Assembly (NCBI GenBank): GCA_021401465.1
Contig: JADDMT010000017.1
Location: 310,001 to 374,000 of the forward strand
Length of the DNA: 64,000 nt
DNA from: Teratosphaeria epicoccoides
Taxonomy: Eukaryota > Ascomycota > Dothideomycetes > Mycosphaerellales > Teratosphaeriaceae
Direction: 5' to 3'
In this document: positions 42,157-53,739 of the stretch, piece after piece
Layout of the letters: every line of letters begins with the position of its first letter
Position numbering within the stretch: position 1 is the first letter of the stretch
Translations under genes and position numbers: made by a program
The notes under the pieces: model-generated
Told to the model about the DNA's origin: nothing
Seen by the model: the letters and a program-made list of their open reading frames with translations, nothing else
Database searches by the model: none

Positions 42157-42873
42157 CAGATGCACTTGGAGCGTATTGGCAAAGGATTTGAATCTGTTGA
42201 GACTTGGGAAAGTCAATATTAATCGACTTGCTGCTGGATACAACTGGTCTCTGAAGGCAAAATCGCTGCCGATCAGATCTTCATATAGCGAGGAACCAAA
42301 TCAACAACACATTGAGGTGCAGCTGTAGCCACCGGACAACGCACTGTGAATGCTGCAAACAATGATTTTTGCGGTGAAAGCGTGTATATGAGATGGTCTG
42401 CGGTCTGCTGTGAGATATGTCTGTGTACTTCACTTTCTTCATCCAGCACTCAGGCCATTCTCAGTATCATCGGGCGGATGGAGTTGACCGCTTGTTGACA
42501 CGGTGAATCGCCCGTCGGTGTAATGACTGCTTGTCGACACAGTTGACTGCATGAACGATCGACTGATGATGCCGATTGGTCTGTTCAATCGCGTTTTGAG
42601 GCGGCAAGCAGGGATATAAAGAATCGAACGATGCCAACTATGTCATTGACCTGCTGCGCAATATTACCCTCATGTCAAGTAAGTCTGCAATGTCTTTGCC
42701 AGCAATATAGGCATTTGATCACCTTATCAGATCATCACCAACGTCACGCCTTGTCTCCATGACTGTGAATGGTATCCACTCAGTCTTCAACTTCTCCATG
42801 TCTCCTGTAAATTTTGCCGATTTTTTCTCCATGTCCATGAAATTACCATACACCGGCGAAAAGGGCCGAGACC
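42157..42873. other. Intergenic region
   Basis: 717 bases between the coiled-coil gene start and the UPF3 stop. No coding signal. A TTGAC/TTGACA-rich stretch at about 42480-42560 (several GTTGAC repeats) is present but not assigned. Confidence 0.4.
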
Positions 42874-44538
42874 CTATGTCTTCGCAGCCTTCTGCTCAAC
42901 TGCAGTTGATCCTGATGTAGCAGCGTTCCCTGCCGGTACATTCCCAGCGCCTTGGTTGGCAGCAGCTCCACTACGGCCGCCGCCGCGTCCGCCTCTATGT
43001 GCGCCTCGACCTCTCCCACTGGGTCCAGCGGGCGCGCCGTTGGGAGCGTTACCTCGAGTGTTACCCTCACGGAAGGCGTGGACTTCGACGGCGCCATTCG
43101 CCACTGGTACCTTCTTGGCCTCTAGTGCCTTCGCGAGTCCTTCCTGGTCTTTGAATACCGCAATAGCGGTACCCTTGCGTGGATCGATTGTCACATTGTT
43201 CACGGGTCCGTATTGAGACAAAGACTGTAAAATCAGCATCTCCGTCATACCTTGGCTGGGGTTGGCATGTTTGAGGTAGGCCTTCGTAGATGTGCTCGTG
43301 TTTGCCAGAGCATTCGTGGGTGCCGGGGTAGGCTTTGCTTGCTGTTGCTGCTGCTGCTGCTGCTGCTGCTGAGCCTTCGGCGCGGTTGGCGGCTTTGATT
43401 GCTCAACAGGCCGCGGCGAAGCAGCTACTGGAGATGCAACGTTCGACGAGGCTGCGCTATTAGCTCGCTGGTTTTGCTTCGGCGTTTGTGGTCGGTTGCC
43501 TGGGGCTGCTTTTGGCCCGATCCCGAGATCCTTTTGCAGCATTTTCTTGATGCCCTCTGCATTACCCCTCGGTCTCTGTGGGGGTGTGACGCGATTCGAT
43601 GCTGGACTCGGCGACCCTGTGCTTTCGGAACTTCCGGCTGGCTGCCCAGGTGTTGCATGTTGCGGCTTTGGCGATGCTGCTGGCTGCTTTTTGGCCTTCG
43701 CTGGTGATGCAGTCTTTGTATTGGCTGGGTGCTGTTGAGCTGCATTCTTGTTTGCCACTTGCTTGTTGAGAACCTTGGCTGCCTCTTTCGCAGCCTGCTC
43801 TACTTTCGCAGCTTGCGCGCTCTTAGTGCTCTTGGCCTTGATTGGACTGCTTTTGGCGTCAGACTCCTTCTTGTCGTCTTCCTTTTTCTTGTCACTCTTG
43901 CTTCCCGCAGCTCTTGCCTTGTTCGCTTTCTTCTCGCGAAGGTCATCTATCAATGGGGTGCTCTTGATCTCTGGCCTCTCCGACTTGTCTGTGGGAGCTT
44001 CAAGTGCGGCCGGCTTGACAATCGCCTGTGTCTGCTCCTCCAAGAATGCCATGTACTCAGAGTCCTGGTCAATGGTGCCTGCCCGGTTGTCCACTCTCTG
44101 CTTGTTGACCTGCGGCATCTTCTGATTGGCCGCGTACTCGATCATCGGCTGCAATTGCTTAAGCTCCGGGAAGTTGTATGTGCCGGCCTTGTCATGATAT
44201 CCAGTTCCCGCCACCACTTCCAGATGCCGCGCATTTAGTTCGTGTACACGCGCCTCGCTCGTGACATGGAAATAGCATCCTGCCTGCTGGTGTATCTTGC
44301 CAGGCGCCTTGACTTTGCCCGGAGTGAACTCGCGCCAATCCACTCTCCCATTACCCAGCTTCCACTCATCGCCTAGCGCATCTTCCAACTCAGTCAATGT
44401 CAGGCCCGGTGGGAGTCGTCGAATGTGGAGCTTGAGCTTTGGTGCTGTTGCTTTGGCTGGCGCTGCTCGTTGCGCCGCGTTCACTGGCAGCACGCCGGAC
44501 GGTCTGTCCGGGTTCTTAGCCAGTAACTTAGGAGGCAT
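42874..44538 (-). CDS. UPF3: Nonsense-mediated decay factor Upf3
   Basis: Smg-4/UPF3 family protein that bridges Upf2 to mRNPs in nonsense-mediated decay and shuttles to the nucleus. Single exon, 554 residues from ATG 44538. The conserved UPF3 RNP-like domain is at about residues 34-175: KLKLHIRRLPPGLTLTELED, YNFPELKQLQPMIEYAANQK, DNRAGTIDQDSEYMAFLEEQ. The centre is a long Lys/Ala/Pro/Ser-rich disordered region with an 11-Gln run. A second RRM-like fold follows (about 415-485: YLKHANPSQGMTEMLILQSL ... GTAIAVFKDQEGLAKALEAK), and the tail is an RGG-like Gly/Arg-rich segment. Yeast Upf3 (387 residues) lacks this C-terminal RRM-like part; I believe filamentous fungi commonly have it. Confidence 0.92.
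   Translation of the reverse strand: MPPKLLAKNPDRPSGVLPVNAAQRAAPAKATAPKLKLHIRRLPPGLTLTELEDALGDEWKLGNGRVDWREFTPGKVKAPGKIHQQAGCYFHVTSEARVHELNARHLEVVAGTGYHDKAGTYNFPELKQLQPMIEYAANQKMPQVNKQRVDNRAGTIDQDSEYMAFLEEQTQAIVKPAALEAPTDKSERPEIKSTPLIDDLREKKANKARAAGSKSDKKKEDDKKESDAKSSPIKAKSTKSAQAAKVEQAAKEAAKVLNKQVANKNAAQQHPANTKTASPAKAKKQPAASPKPQHATPGQPAGSSESTGSPSPASNRVTPPQRPRGNAEGIKKMLQKDLGIGPKAAPGNRPQTPKQNQRANSAASSNVASPVAASPRPVEQSKPPTAPKAQQQQQQQQQQQAKPTPAPTNALANTSTSTKAYLKHANPSQGMTEMLILQSLSQYGPVNNVTIDPRKGTAIAVFKDQEGLAKALEAKKVPVANGAVEVHAFREGNTRGNAPNGAPAGPSGRGRGAHRGGRGGGRSGAAANQGAGNVPAGNAATSGSTAVEQKAAKT
43339..43371. repeat. CAG/CAA trinucleotide run (polyglutamine)
   Basis: Eleven Gln codons on the minus strand inside the UPF3 frame. 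From the 5' side of the gene they read nine CAG-type units then a CAA/CAG/CAA mix. This is a slippage-prone microsatellite likely to differ between strains. Confidence 0.9.
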
Positions 44539-45904
44539 CGCATTTCAGAGTCAACGGGAAGGATCATAAGTCGGAGAACAAAAGCAGTAACAGCAGGCAA
44601 TCACGTGAAAGTGGGGCGAGCACCGGCACGGCCCTGTTCCCGCCCTCAGACCTCTTACTGCACCAAGACCTCAATTGACACCAGCCTCACCAGCCTCCTG
44701 GTCGCCATTTACATTTGGCTTGCGGAGCTCCCATCACCAGCTCGTACATGTAGCACAACGATCAACGTTTCAAATGCTCGCCTTGGCCAGGATCATGCCT
44801 ACTGCATTTGCCGCTGCCGATGCCTGCCACGTTGGGTACCACAGATACTGTCCAATGCCCACTGCCAACTGCCCCGGTATTCAATTATTGTTGAGAGACA
44901 CGGCATTGCTAGCGGCAGTCACTCAAGCATGACCTGACGGGAAGAACGAAACAGTCGCGAGCCGGCCACGCAGTATTAATGCGACTTGCGAAATTCTGAC
45001 TGGCCGAGCAAGCCTGATCATGTCACAACATACAATCAATATGTGGCAACCAATCGACTCGAGCCAACGAAGGCCACGACCGTGTGACCACTCTACTGTG
45101 CACGAAGGACGTGTTCCTGCATCTCGCGTGGCACCGAAAAGCATGCAGATTCTGCTGGGGTTTACTGGAAGTGCGTGCATACAGAAGGGTGCATGCAATC
45201 GTACGTCGACGAATGTTGCAGGGACGCGTGTTGGAGATGACTGCCTGCTTGTGTGGCGCGAGAACAGATTGCTTGCGGGAGCGAAAACTACTGGCAACAG
45301 GGTCGACGCTGATGCGGCTCGCAATTTCTTGCTGGCGGTATGTGAGCCAACATCTGGGCCGCGTTGCCGACACCCTGGGGGCAGCGGGATTGGCATTGCA
45401 GTCGACGTGGTGGATAGTCTAATCAGAAATGCCTCCCATGGTGATTATTAAGATACCTGTTTACAATACAATGATGCTCTGTCCCTTTGCTGACCCTTGC
45501 CGTGAGGCAGTTCATGATCTGCTTCGCTTTCTATCAGTCCCGTAATCCTGAGGAAAAAGTCCTCCTGAGAAGGTAGAGAAGATCAGCAGCTCGCGGGGAA
45601 ATTAACAGTATGTACATTGTGCAGTCCAACCTCGAATAGAGACAAAATGAAGAGGTATCTAGAATTCTCGGCTCAAACGATCAGAAAACGTGCGCCAGCG
45701 CTAAAGATGCTTTCAAATAACAACGCTGCAAAAGGGTCCGCCCCTCCCATGCTATGTGCCATATTCATTTCTGTCGTCCATTCTTATTCGTTGCGATAAT
45801 GATGGAAGGGTATTGTCGTAGACTCATAACGATTATGAATGATGGTGTTGAGTGAAGAGCTGCTGTTTGGATGTCGTACACCTGGCGGGTAGCAAATGCC
45901 ATGG
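44539..45904. other. Intergenic, no gene recognised
   Basis: 1.4 kb between the UPF3 start and the WD40 gene stop. Opposed frames at 44923-45396 minus and 45020-45451 plus overlap each other and show no domain. Confidence 0.45.
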
Positions 45905-48900
45905 TCACAAGAATCCTCCACCGGAGAAGACGCCCTGCTGCAGTGTATCCGGCGGCATGTTGGCTCTGATCTCCTTCGGGTTCCTATAACCCTGCGTGCT
46001 TCCACTTCTGGGGAGATTCTGCGGCGGCACCGCCGTCTCGCTGATTCTTCCCTCCATGCCCGGGCCGGGCGGCGCAGGTGGAGGCGGCGGAGGCGGCGGA
46101 ACCTGTTGATCTTGGCCCCCGGAAGCCATAGCCTGCTCGTACGGGCTCTTGGCACGCTGCAGGCTGTCGCGGCGGCGATGACCTTGTGCAGACTTTGTCG
46201 GCATGGGTGGAAGTACGGTTTCATATGGACGTGCGGCGGTAGCAGTGTACTCGGGCATAGGTGGAGATTTCGTGCGCGAAGGGTTAGCGGAGGCGGCGCC
46301 GCTGCTGCGAGACTGAGAGCGCATGCGGTCTGTCACGCCACGGAACTTGGAGCCGAAGGTCTCGCTCACGCTGCCGCGCCCGCGTCGATGCATACTTGGC
46401 GATGCCGTAGTTGCGCGCTCCATGGGGTAAGGGAAGGTTGTCGCAGGCAGAGTCGTGGGAAACGTAGTCGCAGGCAAGGTGTCTGGCACTTCGATAACCG
46501 CATTGTTCTCGATTGCGATGTTGATCACATCTGAGCTTTGGCCTGGCGCCTGAAACATTGTTGGTGGTGGCGGCGGTGGTGGTGGGCCGGCAAGGTGTTG
46601 CAATTGCGGCAGCAGCTCTGGGGCAGCTCCTATATCTCCTTCCTCAGGAATGATGATCACCTGGTCGGAGTTCAGCGCCTCGTCGATGCTAATGGGTACA
46701 GCGGGTACATTTGTCAGGTCTTGAGGCTCGGGTGGCGAGATCTTGCGAACGTGCTTCCGGCTCGACGACTGCAGACCAAATTTATATAGAGGATGGACAT
46801 TTCCGCTCATACTTTCGGGCGGTGCAGACGCAGATCTTTCGGGAGCCTTTTGACCAAAGACTGTAGATGGCAGCAGTGGTCCAAGACCATCAGCCTCTTC
46901 TGGAGGAGCACTTATGTTTGACGTTGTGATAGATCCAATATTTGAGCCCGTTACTTGGCTGAGATTGGAGCCAGTGACCTGACTAAGACTAGACCCTGAG
47001 CCAACAGAGGACAGCTCGCTGAGATTGCTGGGGATTCCAGGTATTGGAGGTGCGTCGCGCTCATTCGGGTCAGCGGTCATGTATCGGGGATGGCGCATTG
47101 CTCTTGGAGTCGCTGGCAGTCCCATGACCGGTAATGTTGTTCCGTTGTTCTTGCTGTACTTGTTCATGACCTCGGGGTCTACAGCCTGACTGCGTGACAT
47201 TGGCGGCTTGAACGACGCTGGACTGTCACCGAGTTCAGTTTGTGAGCGAGGTGACATTCGCGGTCTTGGGAAGCTGCCATTCGATGGCACCTCGCCAGGT
47301 AGTGGGATAGTTGGCGCAGATGGACGACGCGCCAGCGACATGCGGCGCTCCTCCAACTCCTTCGCAGCCAGCTCCTTTCTATTCATCCGTGGCTTAGGAG
47401 CTCCTGCTTCCGAACCAGTCGTGATGGAAGACTCCGAAATATTCTCATCGACATTGCTGCTTGCAGAAACGTCGGATGCTTCTCGGGCCTTAACCTTACG
47501 GCTGCCTGACCTTGCTCGAGTTTTGCGACTGACGGCTCGCCTCGATTGAAGATCGTCATTTGGCGTGCGGCTCGAGCTTCTCGCACGCAGACGGACGCGG
47601 CTACCGTTGTGGCTTCCATCGGGTTTCTCGTTTGGGAACATCCCGAGTGATCTCAAAGGCGGCAGAGAAGGTGAGCGCAAGGCAGTTTCAATGCTTCTGC
47701 TCGCAGTCCGGCCACGAGCGTCCACAGCAAGATGTAGATCTTTTGGACTGTGTCGTTTCTTTTTCGATTCCGTTTTCGAGCCTATACTCTTGTGCGAGTC
47801 TACTGGTGACGTGATCTTGTAGAAGCTCTCGTCGTCTGTGGTCGCTGGCTCCACGGTTTTCGATTGACTTGCCTGCGCAATTTCTTCCGGAGACATCGGT
47901 ATCGGTGACGACGGTGATCGCTTCGCTGGTCGGACGTACTTAGTCGTCGAATCTGTCCGTGCTCTGATGGCTCCACGATCCGTACGACTGACATCCCGCC
48001 GTCTGCTGGACGCACGACTTTGTGCACGGGATTGAGCGCGGTCTTCACGAGCGCTAGCACGAGCCTGCTCGACGCTACTAATGTACTCGTCGATAGCACG
48101 AGACTTTCCACCGGCACCCGCTAGGGTTGAGCCAAGACTACCTTTTCCTCGTGGTAGGTCCGCGACTGAAGCGTACGTGGTCTCATCTCTGCCAGAGCTA
48201 GATGCTGACGGCAAGCTGACATCATAGCCAGTCTCTACAACATGCAGAGATGCCAGCGAAGGCGGCTGGCGATCGCGCGACTGCTCCCGGTGCCGTTGAG
48301 ACTGTGCCTTTAGCTTTTCAAAGACGCCCGGTCCGGGCGAGGGCATTCGGTCGTCGTCTCTGAGAGCTGGTGCTATCGAGCTCTTTACTGCAGTAGATGG
48401 CTCTGGGAGACTGTCCGCAGTAGAGCTGGATGCTCGTCGCGTATGACCAGGCTTGACGATGGTTTGTGGAGCAAAGTCTCGTGCGGCAGTCATAGGAGTG
48501 CTCATTTCCGCAGCCTCTGCTTTGGCTCTTTCGATATCACTCTTTGAAGGCAGTCGCTTCCTGCGCTGATATCCGCCTGGAGTTGCGGTCCGTGCAGTCG
48601 ATGGCTCGCGAATGCCTCGAGATTTCTCGCGCCAAGACACGAACCCGCCTGGTGAAAGAGCAGATTCCGCGATTGGCGTGGCTGCGACTTGGTTGACAGA
48701 AAGCGGGATTCCCTTCGCGCCGAAACTCGTGATTAGTTTCAAAGAAGCGTTCTTCGCCTTGATTCTGTCTGACCCTGACGCCGAGGGCGGCGATATTGGC
48801 GGGCTCTGAGGCCCAGCACTCAAGGGCGCGTTGAGGCGTTGTTGCTGAGCGGCATAAGCAGCATCTTGCTGAGCTCGTGGTGAAAACCAAGGCTCAGAAG

Positions 48901-51139
48901 TCTCAATACTCGTGCACGAAAAGCATCTCACAGCAAGCTCTGCTTGCCCTTGTTGCACCGATGCCTCGCCCCATTTGCGGATCAAATATGACTGTCGACC
49001 CCAATCTGCTGGCAGGGTCAAGCAAGTGAGTAGTACCGCTTCCATCCAGAATGCTGATGATACGTACACTTCGATAGCGTCGTTGAACTCTCCTAAGCCA
49101 AGCAGAATTGCCACTGCAGGATGTGTGTCGCCCTTTTCGAGCAGACGCTGTACAAAAGCCTCGCCAACCTTCTTCTGTGAATCCTGTCCAATCGAGCTCA
49201 GGGCCAACATCATCCAGTCCGAAGATGTCATGGATTGTGAGCCCACCATGGACGCCATGATGTCTGCACCCGTGTCGCCTAGCCATTTGGACAGCAGCAC
49301 ACCTGCTGCTGATCCAGGTTTGTGACTTGACAACTCGCTGCGAATGAGGCTCTCAACATCGTCGTTCCATCCAAATACAACGCTCAGCATCTCGCGTTGC
49401 AGAAGCTCTGGCGTTCGTGTCATGCTCCCATAGTGTGGCGTCCGGAATGGTATATCGCGGACGCGCAACCTCAAATTTGGGAACAGATCCATATCGTCCT
49501 TTTCGTGCTTTGCCTTTTCGGGGCTACGAGGTAGCTGTTGTCTCAGGTTCGACGATCGGAGCTGCTGTCTTGGTCGAGATGCCCGCGAAGCGAAAGACGA
49601 TACTGAACGAATAGACATGCTCTCATGACCTTGCCGAACAGGCTCGGCAAACGAGAATTCGGTACCATCCATGCCTGTGCTGAAAGAAGCTCGGGAAGAG
49701 TCAGGTTTGTCGTAGAGATACTTGCGAGCGCGTCTGCTTTCTCTGGAGGACTGCGAGCTCGCAGATGATGCTCTACTCGACACGGGACTCAGGGGCCCGA
49801 CTTTGTCTCGCACTTCCAATTCAAGCGCATCCAGAGAGTCTATCTCTCGTGCAATTTTCTGCAACGGAGACATCGAAGCGCCTTCTTCGGCGCTGCTGTC
49901 TCGATCGGAGTAAAGAGGCAGTGCAGCTGGTGCTTCGTTTGATAGAGCCCTTGTCGGCTCGCCATAAAAATGGTGTGATTCCTCGAGATTCGTTGGTGGT
50001 GTCGGTGGTGTATTGGCTGGCACGTGCTGTACGCTCTGGACCTGCAGTGGTGCGTTACCAGGAGTGATGTCGTACTGCTGAACGGTATGGTTGCGACCAA
50101 GTGTGAACAGCGTCGCGGTGGGTCCATAACAGGCGATTGCCGTGACACCGTCAATGGTTGGTATCACGTCGTACGTGACCTTTTTCGTCCGGACGTCCCA
50201 AGAGCGGGTTTCACTGTAAGAGAAGGGATTAGCTTGCTGTCGGGATGGCTGGCGCACTGCAAACGCATGGCCTCTTCGGCGATGACCTCACCCTTCCACA
50301 TATTGCACAATGCGACCATTCTTTGACCATGCAAACCAGCACGAGCCTGCTGATTGAAGTTCTGCCCTTTGTAAGACCCGAATGATATTTGGAGATTCTT
50401 GATGTGGAGCTTTGGGTACGCTCCAGACTCTCATGTCACCGTCGGACGTCTGCGTGGCGAGCATGTCAGTCCTTTGCTTGGAGGAAGACCCATGCCAAGC
50501 CAAACCAGTGATGCGCGAGGGGGCTCTAGCAGTTGTCAAAGTGTGTAGGATAGTGAATGAGGGCTGCAAGGTCGCAACTAAGATCGATCCGTTGAGGTAG
50601 CCAATTGCGAATGTTCGGCAATCAGAAGAAGGCGCAATTGCAGTAACCGGGTCGAAAATGGTTCTAGCCGAAATGTGCTCCGACGTGGCAGGTTCGAAGA
50701 GAATAATGTTTCCCTGGTCGTTGCCGAACGCAATGTTGCCGTTGCGCATGAAGCTCGCATGCCTCATCCGCTCATAACTGGAGAACCTTGCGACCTCACC
50801 ACCAGTCAGAATGTCCCACACAATGGCCGTATGTCCCGCATCGTAGCTCACGGCCAACCGTCCCGACCCTCGATCACTGCTGTTATCAACGTGTATCCAA
50901 AGCACATCTTCTCGATGCAGGCCAAACCGCCGTTCTATAGCCAGAGTATCATGATGCAGCACCAATATCGAGTTGCGTTGCGCATACAGCAAGAACGATG
51001 CAGTTGCGGCGCATGGTTCGAAGTCCTCGTCCGTATTCTCTGGCGTCAGGGTTGGCTGAGGTGGAGCATAGTGCGCAGCGAAAGATGAATTCGAGGCCTC
51101 TGATAACGACCTGTGTCTTGTGATTTGACCAGAAGACAT
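45905..51139 (-). CDS. Large WD40 protein with disordered C-terminal half
   Basis: Two exons, 51139-50292 and 50213-45905 (78-nt intron, GTGAGG donor, CAG acceptor), encode 1718 residues. The join reads IVQYVEG/ETRSWDVRTKKV, continuous through a WD repeat. The N-terminal 330 residues form a beta-propeller with several WD-like blades (TAIVWDILTGGEVARFSSYE, DMRVWSVPK, SWDVRTKKVTYDV). Residues about 480-740 are helical and TPR-like (PAVAILLGLGEFNDAIEVYV, SAFWMEAVLLTCLTLPADWG, GQAELAVRCFSC). The last 950 residues are Ser/Arg/Pro-rich, apparently disordered, with short internal repeats (SNLSQVTG; LPATTFPT) and proline runs. The end (GYRNPKEIRANMPPD, then VFSGGGFL) looks conserved. A propeller-plus-alpha-solenoid layout suggests a scaffold or trafficking role; that is inference. 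An upstream in-frame GTG is not used. Confidence 0.85.
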
Positions 51140-53367
51140 TTTGGGGCACACTGTGTGTCGATGGTCATTAGTCCAAGTTCCGAAGCCCTGATCATGGCCG
51201 GTGTGGAGGCCTCGTGGTCACGCTTTAGGTCATATACCAGAAACGGCAGTGACAGGAGACGTGACGACGCTCCGGATAGTGAAAATTCGACGTACCCTAC
51301 AACGCGCACATTTGTGTGAAGTCACACCATGCGTAACCATCGAAGTCGCTCTCTGGAAGCTCTCGTGCGCCTGGCCCCACTCCACGAATAGCGATCCTGG
51401 AGTTGTCGCTGCAGTCCCGTATGCATACAGCCGCGCTTGGAGTTGGATTCGGACAGAGGTACAAAGGCCGGTCTGCAGGCGATTGCAGGAAGCAAAAGCG
51501 CCCAAGAAGTGTCGAGAAGCGCAGGTAGCAGTTCTGAGGTACAAGGCCCAGACAGAGCCAAATCAGCGCTCGGCGGCTAAGGGTTGGAGTTGAGCGCTGG
51601 CCATGTGCGGCCGATCTAGTCGGTCATTGCGTGTGCAGAGCAATAAGAACGATAGGCGCCTAAATGACATGTACGCAAGGCTGGGCACCTATGAAGCTCT
51701 AAGATTGGAGAAATACTTTACCATTCGCTACGAGCTTCGTTCTGTGGAATAGTCCTGGTCCGCCATGGATCATAGCAAGCCCTTCGCACGGCCCAGAAGT
51801 GGAGCGTAATTCGAGTGGCTTTCACGCACGATGGCGGAGCCTCGTGTGCAAAGGCGTGCAGTGGGTGCTGACGAACGCTGCCATAGCCAGCAGCCTGCAA
51901 GAGCAGGAGCGGTTCGAGGAACCGTTCTTGCCCCATCATTGGCTGAGATCCTTGATTAGCGCCGAGCGATCATGTACGCTAGCACAAAGTCACAATCACT
52001 TTCGCATATTTCAATTGCTTGATTCTGCCCTTCTTGTTGGCCGGCGCTTGTGAGCATAATACAAAAGGTCGGGCGGGGTGGACTGTTGACGTTAGAGTGT
52101 TGCTCTCGCTGAATTTGAGTCAAATCGATGCGCGTGGATGAGATGGCGGTGGCAGTTGGCCAACGTCGAGATCGGCGTTGCTCCTCATCATCACAGTGCA
52201 CAGTTGTCCAGTCGCGAGGCGGTCAGTCCATCCCATCACCCTGGCCTATTGCTTCGTGCTGTTCCAGAAGTCCGGGCCCGGCAAGTCCTGCATAGAGCAT
52301 TGGATCTTCCGCATCCGAGGGCGTCGTACGGTCGTACTGAGCACGCAGTGCATCGCATGGGCGGTCACAATGCTGCAGCTGGCTGCGAGTCGGAGAATTC
52401 GATGTCTGCCTCTCCGTCTCATGGCCACAGGAAACGTGAAGCAGCACAACATCATTCTGCTGAGGATTTGTTGTTCTGCATGAGCTACTAGGAACGTGTC
52501 AAAGCAGATTCACGGACCACGGTCAACTCGGCCAGCAAGATCCTAGCTCCGACCGCCGGAGGGTGTTACCGCATTCGTACCGTACCTTCGTGGCCAACAA
52601 AACTACTGACGTGTTAGCACCAAGATGCGTCATGCATAAATCTCCCAGCATCAATAACACAGAAAAGAAGCGGATGATACATATGTATTGTCCATTGAAG
52701 CGGTCGTCATTTGCTCTTCCGCATTAAGTAACAAGTTAAGCACTAGACTATACGAGCGGAGCGTCCCGCTGCTTGTCGGATTGCCCTGTGCTCTGGACAC
52801 ACTGCTCCTATTATTCCTCCCTTCGCCAAATAAAACTCTCATTTCTCATTGCTGCTGCGCGCCGTCCATGCACGCTTCTGCGGGATTGCGGCAACGCCTC
52901 GACGATATCCCTTAGGCGGCGCACCTACGCCACGACGGCACACCCGATCGATGCAGTGGACCACATATGCTGCGCCTGTCCCAGTACTTACTACTGCTGC
53001 ACTTGCGTGAAAGTGCGGCATGAATCATCGATCGAGCTCGAAATGGAAATACCCAGCATTCTGTCCGAGTCAATACCGTCCAGTCATTGGCACGTTGGTG
53101 ATCGGATCTCGCAACGCGAGTCCGGTCGCAACACGTCCATCTTCGCTCCAGTATGGGAGCAAGAGTGAGCTCGGGATAGAAGCCGCGCGGGTGGTCTTCC
53201 TGAGCTCATCCAACTAGGACTGGCTGCTATCTTTTTTGCAGCATTCGGTGACGTGAATGATATCGTAGTCCAGCTGCTGACTCAGCGATCAAATTGACAG
53301 TGATGAGACCGCGCGGACTTTGACTTGGCATGCTTCCAAGATCGTTCGTTCGACTGAAAATAGACGT
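51140..53367. other. Intergenic, no gene recognised
   Basis: 2.2 kb with many short frames on both strands (60-160 codons) of Ser/Arg-rich composition and no recognisable domain. No transposon ends or long repeats seen. Confidence 0.45.
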
Positions 53368-53739
53368 TCAGTTGCTGCGATTGCTGGGATCCTTCTCGTT
53401 CCGTAGACTGGCACTTCTCCTTCGTGGCTTGACGACTGGTGGCAAGAGTGGTCGTGCAAGGTAGGCCTCCGCAGGCCGTGGTGGCGCAGGCGGTTCTCTG
53501 AGATACGGCACGTCGTCCTCTCCAAAAAGATCCTCATCGCTGATATAAGCACTGGGTGTGTCGAAGCTTCTTTTGCGAATGCAAGATGAGAAGTCGTGAG
53601 CCGCCATTGTTGTTGAGTAAGGAAGAGACGTCTTGGATGCTGAGCTTGCGACTGAGATCGGCTGACTCGGTGTTCGCGAAGGCGAGTTAGAAGGCGTGCT
53701 CGAAAATGATGATGCGTGATTGGATTGGTACGAAGACAT
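53368..53739 (-). CDS. Small conserved fungal protein (SDEDLFG motif)
   Basis: Single exon, 123 residues from ATG 53739 (MSSYQSNHASSFSSTPS); the frame is open further upstream only from TTG. The first 45 residues are Ser/Thr/Pro-rich. The central part carries RKRSFDTPSAYISDEDLFGE followed by DDVPYLREPPAPPRPAEAYL, and the tail is basic (VVKPRRRSASLRNEK). I recall fungal proteins with the same FDTP...SDEDLFGDD...PPAPPR arrangement but no assigned function. The acidic DLFG segment flanked by basic Ser-rich stretches looks like a docking or phospho-regulated motif; that is inference. It lies alone at the edge of the gene-poor right part of the window. Confidence 0.65.
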   Translation of the reverse strand: MSSYQSNHASSFSSTPSNSPSRTPSQPISVASSASKTSLPYSTTMAAHDFSSCIRKRSFDTPSAYISDEDLFGEDDVPYLREPPAPPRPAEAYLARPLLPPVVKPRRRSASLRNEKDPSNRSN

